From NCBI GenBank assembly GCA_012515235.1, contig JAAYYU010000302.1, forward strand, positions 1 to 36,300: a DNA stretch of 36,300 nt. The letters run 5' to 3'. This DNA comes from Candidatus Anammoximicrobium sp. (GTDB taxonomy: Bacteria > Planctomycetota > Planctomycetia > Pirellulales > Pirellulaceae). This document shows, piece by piece, positions 32,762 through 36,300 of this stretch; position 1 is the stretch's first letter; each line of letters begins with the position of its first letter. The notes under the pieces were generated by a model. The model was not told the DNA's origin. It did no database searches and was given only the letters and a program-made list of their open reading frames with translations. A program made the position numbers and the translations under genes.

Positions 32762-35700
32762 ATGAAGCTGCTCCTTGGTTTGTCCGTCGTCCTGTGCTTC
32801 ACTGCCCCCTTGGCCGCCGAGACCTTCCTGGTGGAGAACGGCCGACCGCGGTCTGTGATCGTCGTCGCCGAATCGCCGCCGCGAACGGTGCGGCTGGCGG
32901 CCCAGGAATTGCAAAACTACGTCGAGAAAATCACCGGGGCGCATCTGCCGATCGTCACGGAGCCGGGCGAGGCGGCGACGGTGCCGATCTACGTCGGAGC
33001 CAGCCGGCACACGGACCGGCTGGGGATCACGGCCGCGGGCCTGCAGGACGGCGCGTTTCGCATCGTCTCCGGCGACGGCTGGCTAGTGCTCATCGGCCAG
33101 GACACGGAGTTCACGCCGATCGAGCCGTGGGCTCGGAGCAATGCGGAGATCGCCAGCGGCAAACTGCAGCGCGAGTGGGACCAGATCACCGGAGCGCTGT
33201 GGGGCGTGCCGCAAGCGACGCTGTACAAAAACCGCTTCAGGCTGCCGGGCGACACGGGACTGCTCGACGAGCGGCGCCAAGCCGGACAGAAATTCGAGCC
33301 GCTGGAATTGTGGGGCTTCGATGAACGAGGTACGTTCAATGCCGTGTGCGGGTGGCTCAGGAAACTCGGCGTGCGCTGGTATGCGCCGGGCGAACTGGGC
33401 GAAGTGCTGCCCGATCTGAAGACGATTCCGCTGCCAAAGCTGGACGAGACAGTGCGTCCGGACTTTCCCATCCGCCGCGTCAACGTGCGTTTCGGCGTCC
33501 ACGGGCTGGAGTTGGCGAGGTGGGCCATGCGGCTGGGCCTGCGCGATCCCTACGGCGTCCAAGTCGCGCACGGCATGGACACGATGACGCAGCGCGCCGA
33601 GATCCTTGCTCGGCATCCCGATTGGTTCGCCCTGTACGGCGGCAAACGCCACAACCAACCCGGCCAGCGGCTGAATCAACTCTGTTACTCGAACGAGGAG
33701 TTGTTTCAAGAGACGGTGCGTTACGTCCGCGCCCAGCTGGACCATTACCGGCTGGACGCCATCTCCGTGATGCCGCCCGACGGCTACACGGCGATCTGCC
33801 AGTGTCCGCGGTGCGCCGGCCAGGATTCGCCGGACCGCGACCAGCGCGGCCTGCTGTCCGACTACGTGTGGAATTTCGTCAACCGGGTTGCCAAAGAGGT
33901 CCGCAAGACGCACCCGGACAAGAAGATTCTCAATTGCGCCTACGGGGTGTACACCCTGCCGCCGCTGAAGATCGACAGGCTGGAGCCGAACGTCGTCGTC
34001 TCGATCGTCGGCGGTCGCCGGCCCATGAACAACAAGCCCGAACAGCAGGAAGAAATCCGCAAGCTGCGCGAAAGCTGGCTGGCGAAGACCGACAATCCGA
34101 TCATCATTTTCGAGAACTACCCGTTCACCGACCGCGGTTGGTATTTGCCGTCCTTCACGCCCCATGCGATGGGCGCCAGCATCAACGCGACCAAAGGCGT
34201 TTCCCAGGGCGAGGACATCTGGCTCAGCGTGCGGCAGGATTTCGAGAAAGTCGGCATCGGCCTCAATCACTTCCTGATCTACTTCACCCAGCGCATGTAT
34301 TGGGGCGGCCAGGAGCAGGACGTCGACGCCCTGTTCCGCGAGTACTGCCGCCTGTTCTACGGACCTGCCGAACAGGAGATGCTGGCCTTTTTCCAGTACT
34401 GCGAAGCCAACTGGCAGGAGATGGAGAAAGACAAGGTTCGGGCCGATCGCGCGCTGAAGCTGTTCGCCCAAGCGCAAGCCAGGGCCGACGCGGACTCCGT
34501 CTACGGCCGGCGGCTGGCCTGGATGGACGATTACCTCAAGGCCCTCCGCAGCAAGAGCCGGCAACTGGGCCAGAAACGCGGCCCCGTGCCCGTGCTGCGG
34601 CTGGTCGGCGAGGCCCGCGGACCGATCGCCGTCGACGGCCAGTTGGACGACGAAGCCTGGGTGAATGCCTTCCCGTCCGCGACCTGCCGCTTCCGCGAGT
34701 TGCAAACGGGCTGCCAGCCCATCTTCGGCACGACGGTCAAGTCCACCTGGATCGGCAGCAACCTGTACTTCGCCATCCGCTGTGAGGAACATCCCGGCGA
34801 GAAACCAAACGTCGGCACGACCAAGGACGACGACTCCGCGCTGTGGTACGGCGACTGCGTCGAGGTCCTGCTGGAAACCGATTCGCGTTCGTATTACCAG
34901 ATCGCCGTTGGGCCCTCCGGCGCCGTAGTGGACCTGGACCGCTCCGCCGCGCGCCAGGCGTGGTTCAGTTGGGATTCGCAGGCCGAAGTGGCCACGCACG
35001 TCGCCGACGATTACTGGACCGTCGAAATGCGGATTCCGGTCACCCAGGACGAAAACGACCCGCTGCATCAAGTGATCGGCCGCAAGCCCACGCAGAGTCT
35101 GCCCTGGCACATCAATCTCTGCCGGCAGCGCATCCGCGCAGAGGGGCAGGAGCACAGCGCCTTTTCGCCCACCGGCGGCGACAACTTCCACGACGCAATG
35201 AAGTTCGCCCACTTCTACGACGGGCGTTCCCACCAGTTCGAAGCGGCTGAACCCCAAGACGTTTTTTTCCACGCCATTCGCAGCGCCGCCGATCTGGCAC
35301 GCACGGGCCGGCGCGACGAGGCCCTCGCCGCGTACACGGCCGCGGCTGAAGGCAAGGTCAGCCAGTTGCAGAGGTCTTACGCCCTGGAGCAGGCTGCCGC
35401 GACGGCCCGCAGTTTGCGCAAGCTCGAACTGGCCGATCAACTCGCCGCCCGGATTCCCCTCGCCGCCGTCAGGAACACCGTCCTCATGCGGAACTTGCTC
35501 GATCGCTCCCAGGCTGCGCGGCTCGTCGAGCAGTTTGCCCAAGAGGACATCGCCGCCTGGCCCTTCTGGAAACGCGGCGACGGGTACTTCGCCCGCGGCC
35601 AGGCCTACGCCGCCACCCGCGCCGGCCGGCAAGCCGAATCCGACCTCGCCTCCGCCCTGCCGTGGACCAGCGACGAGCGCACCCGCGATGCCATCCACCT

Positions 35701-36073
35701 CGCCCTCGGCCAGAACCGGGAAAACAACCTCCAGGACGACGCGGCGGCCCTCGAAGCCTACCAGGCGATTATCGCCACGGCCCGGCAGTTGGGCAGCTCC
35801 AACCAGTTCAACGCCGTCCAGGCAATCGCCCGCATCCAGGCCAAACGCGGCCAGTTCGACGAAGCGCTGGCCACGCTCGGCAAGGTCGAGACCGACCAAC
35901 TCCGCGGCTTCTGGCACGACACGATCCTGCTGGCCCGCGGCGACACGCTGCGGGCGGCGGGCCGCCCAGACGAAGCCCGAAAGGTGTACCAGTCCATCCT
36001 GGCCGATGACGAGGGCGATCCGCGCCTGCGCCGGGTCGCCGAAGAAAGAGTCCACGCCCTGGAAGCCCGATAG
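32762..36073 (+). CDS. Secreted DUF4838 protein with CBM9-like and TPR-like tail
   Basis: About 1103 aa from ATG 32762. Signal peptide of about 19 residues (LAA-ET). The front part again has the glucuronidase-N-like domain (TVRLAAQELQNYVEKITGAHLPI). DUF4838 spans about 180-560, with the ICQCPRC Cys pair and YFTQRMYWGG. A CBM9-like sugar-binding domain follows (about 620-820: GPIAVDGQLDDEAW, DSALWYGDCVEVLLETD, YWTVEMRIPV). The last ~250 residues are helical repeats of TPR type (RRDEALAAYTAAAEG, DDAAALEAYQAIIATAR, RPDEARKVYQSILADD). The protein could bind glycan and partners at once; the core activity of DUF4838 is unproven. Ribosome site is weak; upstream ATG 32702 lacks a signal peptide context. 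It is the second DUF4838 protein in the window. Confidence 0.9.
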   Translation: MKLLLGLSVVLCFTAPLAAETFLVENGRPRSVIVVAESPPRTVRLAAQELQNYVEKITGAHLPIVTEPGEAATVPIYVGASRHTDRLGITAAGLQDGAFRIVSGDGWLVLIGQDTEFTPIEPWARSNAEIASGKLQREWDQITGALWGVPQATLYKNRFRLPGDTGLLDERRQAGQKFEPLELWGFDERGTFNAVCGWLRKLGVRWYAPGELGEVLPDLKTIPLPKLDETVRPDFPIRRVNVRFGVHGLELARWAMRLGLRDPYGVQVAHGMDTMTQRAEILARHPDWFALYGGKRHNQPGQRLNQLCYSNEELFQETVRYVRAQLDHYRLDAISVMPPDGYTAICQCPRCAGQDSPDRDQRGLLSDYVWNFVNRVAKEVRKTHPDKKILNCAYGVYTLPPLKIDRLEPNVVVSIVGGRRPMNNKPEQQEEIRKLRESWLAKTDNPIIIFENYPFTDRGWYLPSFTPHAMGASINATKGVSQGEDIWLSVRQDFEKVGIGLNHFLIYFTQRMYWGGQEQDVDALFREYCRLFYGPAEQEMLAFFQYCEANWQEMEKDKVRADRALKLFAQAQARADADSVYGRRLAWMDDYLKALRSKSRQLGQKRGPVPVLRLVGEARGPIAVDGQLDDEAWVNAFPSATCRFRELQTGCQPIFGTTVKSTWIGSNLYFAIRCEEHPGEKPNVGTTKDDDSALWYGDCVEVLLETDSRSYYQIAVGPSGAVVDLDRSAARQAWFSWDSQAEVATHVADDYWTVEMRIPVTQDENDPLHQVIGRKPTQSLPWHINLCRQRIRAEGQEHSAFSPTGGDNFHDAMKFAHFYDGRSHQFEAAEPQDVFFHAIRSAADLARTGRRDEALAAYTAAAEGKVSQLQRSYALEQAAATARSLRKLELADQLAARIPLAAVRNTVLMRNLLDRSQAARLVEQFAQEDIAAWPFWKRGDGYFARGQAYAATRAGRQAESDLASALPWTSDERTRDAIHLALGQNRENNLQDDAAALEAYQAIIATARQLGSSNQFNAVQAIARIQAKRGQFDEALATLGKVETDQLRGFWHDTILLARGDTLRAAGRPDEARKVYQSILADDEGDPRLRRVAEERVHALEAR

Positions 36074-36133
36074 CAGATGGACCAAACTGCCCCGGACGAG
36101 CGGCGTGGGAGGCTCTTTCCAAGATATTCTTTC

Positions 36134-36162
36134 TGGACAAGGCGTAATGTTTCCTCTCTAAT
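36134..36162 (+). promoter_or_regulatory. Predicted sigma70-type promoter of the prepilin-like gene
   Basis: TGGACA (36134-36139, 5 of 6 to TTGACA) and TCTAAT (36157-36162, 5 of 6 to TATAAT) are separated by exactly 17 nt. Transcription would begin near 36169, 53 nt before the ATG. It lies after the stop of the DUF4838/CBM9 gene, so the prepilin-like gene has its own promoter. Confidence 0.5.
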
Positions 36163-36221
36163 GAGCAGGGTTTGTCTAGCCCTTCGGTTTCATCGAATCT
36201 CGTCGCTTTCGGAGGTGTTCA

Positions 36222-36300
36222 ATGGCCCGCAAAGGTTTCACCTTGGTCGAGTTGCTTGTCGTCATCGCCATCATTGGCATCCTGGTGGCCCTGTTGCTGC
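36222..36300 (+). CDS. Prepilin-type N-terminal protein (probably DUF1559), partial at window end
   Basis: Only 26 codons are inside the window. They begin MARKGFTLVELLVVIAIIGI, a class III signal: short basic leader, cleavage after Gly5, Phe6 as the first mature residue and Glu10 at mature position 5, then a hydrophobic helix. In planctomycetes this start is typical of the very numerous DUF1559 proteins and of type II secretion/type IV pilin-like proteins. GGAGG lies 6 nt before the ATG. The rest is beyond the right edge, so the domain call is by analogy. Confidence 0.88.
   Translation, partial: MARKGFTLVELLVVIAIIGILVALLL

Noticed and set aside
33083..36085. 1000-codon minus-strand frame opposite the DUF4838/CBM9 gene
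   Set aside because: Antisense shadow; the plus strand carries recognisable domains throughout.

Overview
The window is high-GC bacterial DNA that looks like an environmental member of the Planctomycetota, probably near Pirellulales. The clues are two DUF4838 proteins, a Tat-exported Gfo/Idh/MocA oxidoreductase, a DUF4886-type SGNH protein, a pyrophosphate-type phosphofructokinase, many secreted proteins of unknown family, and a prepilin-like (probably DUF1559) gene that starts at the right edge. The assignment is inference from gene content. There are no rRNA genes, CRISPR arrays or intact transposases.

Layout. 251-3586 (-) encodes an SbcC/YhaN-like ABC ATPase with two DUF4332-like units at its C-terminus. 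Divergent from it is a two-domain M16 zinc peptidase (3921-6758, +). Next come, on the minus strand, a PPi-type phosphofructokinase, a Tat-exported oxidoreductase, a YbaK-family deacylase and tRNA-Ala(CGC), the tRNA with its own promoter and terminator. An orphan solute-binding lipoprotein (-) and a small Lys-rich secreted protein (+) follow. From 13169 to 23749 six minus-strand genes encode secreted or membrane proteins: an SGNH hydrolase, two coupled beta-propellers, a half-antiporter fused to a BNR propeller, a DUF4838 protein and a probable alpha/alpha-toroid protein. This looks like a polymer-processing locus without a classical CAZyme that I can name. 24242-25777 (-) is an SH3b-type envelope protein. 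26082-31100 (+) is a two-gene operon for large secreted proteins behind a good sigma70-like promoter. An amidohydrolase (-), a DUF4838/CBM9/TPR protein (+) and the partial prepilin-like gene complete the window.

The most unusual items are: (1) a continuous reading frame joining what looks like the second half of a CaCA (YrbG-type) Na+/Ca2+ antiporter to a BNR_4-like propeller, with the first half of the antiporter missing; (2) two gene remnants, an ECF sigma factor fragment with two compensating frameshifts (31097-31378) and an SPFH/slipin fragment (23890-24069); (3) the ATPase-DUF4332 fusion without a nuclease partner in view; (4) several inverted-repeat elements in the gaps between genes. 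Promoters were called by eye from hexamers with 17-nt spacers and are predictions.
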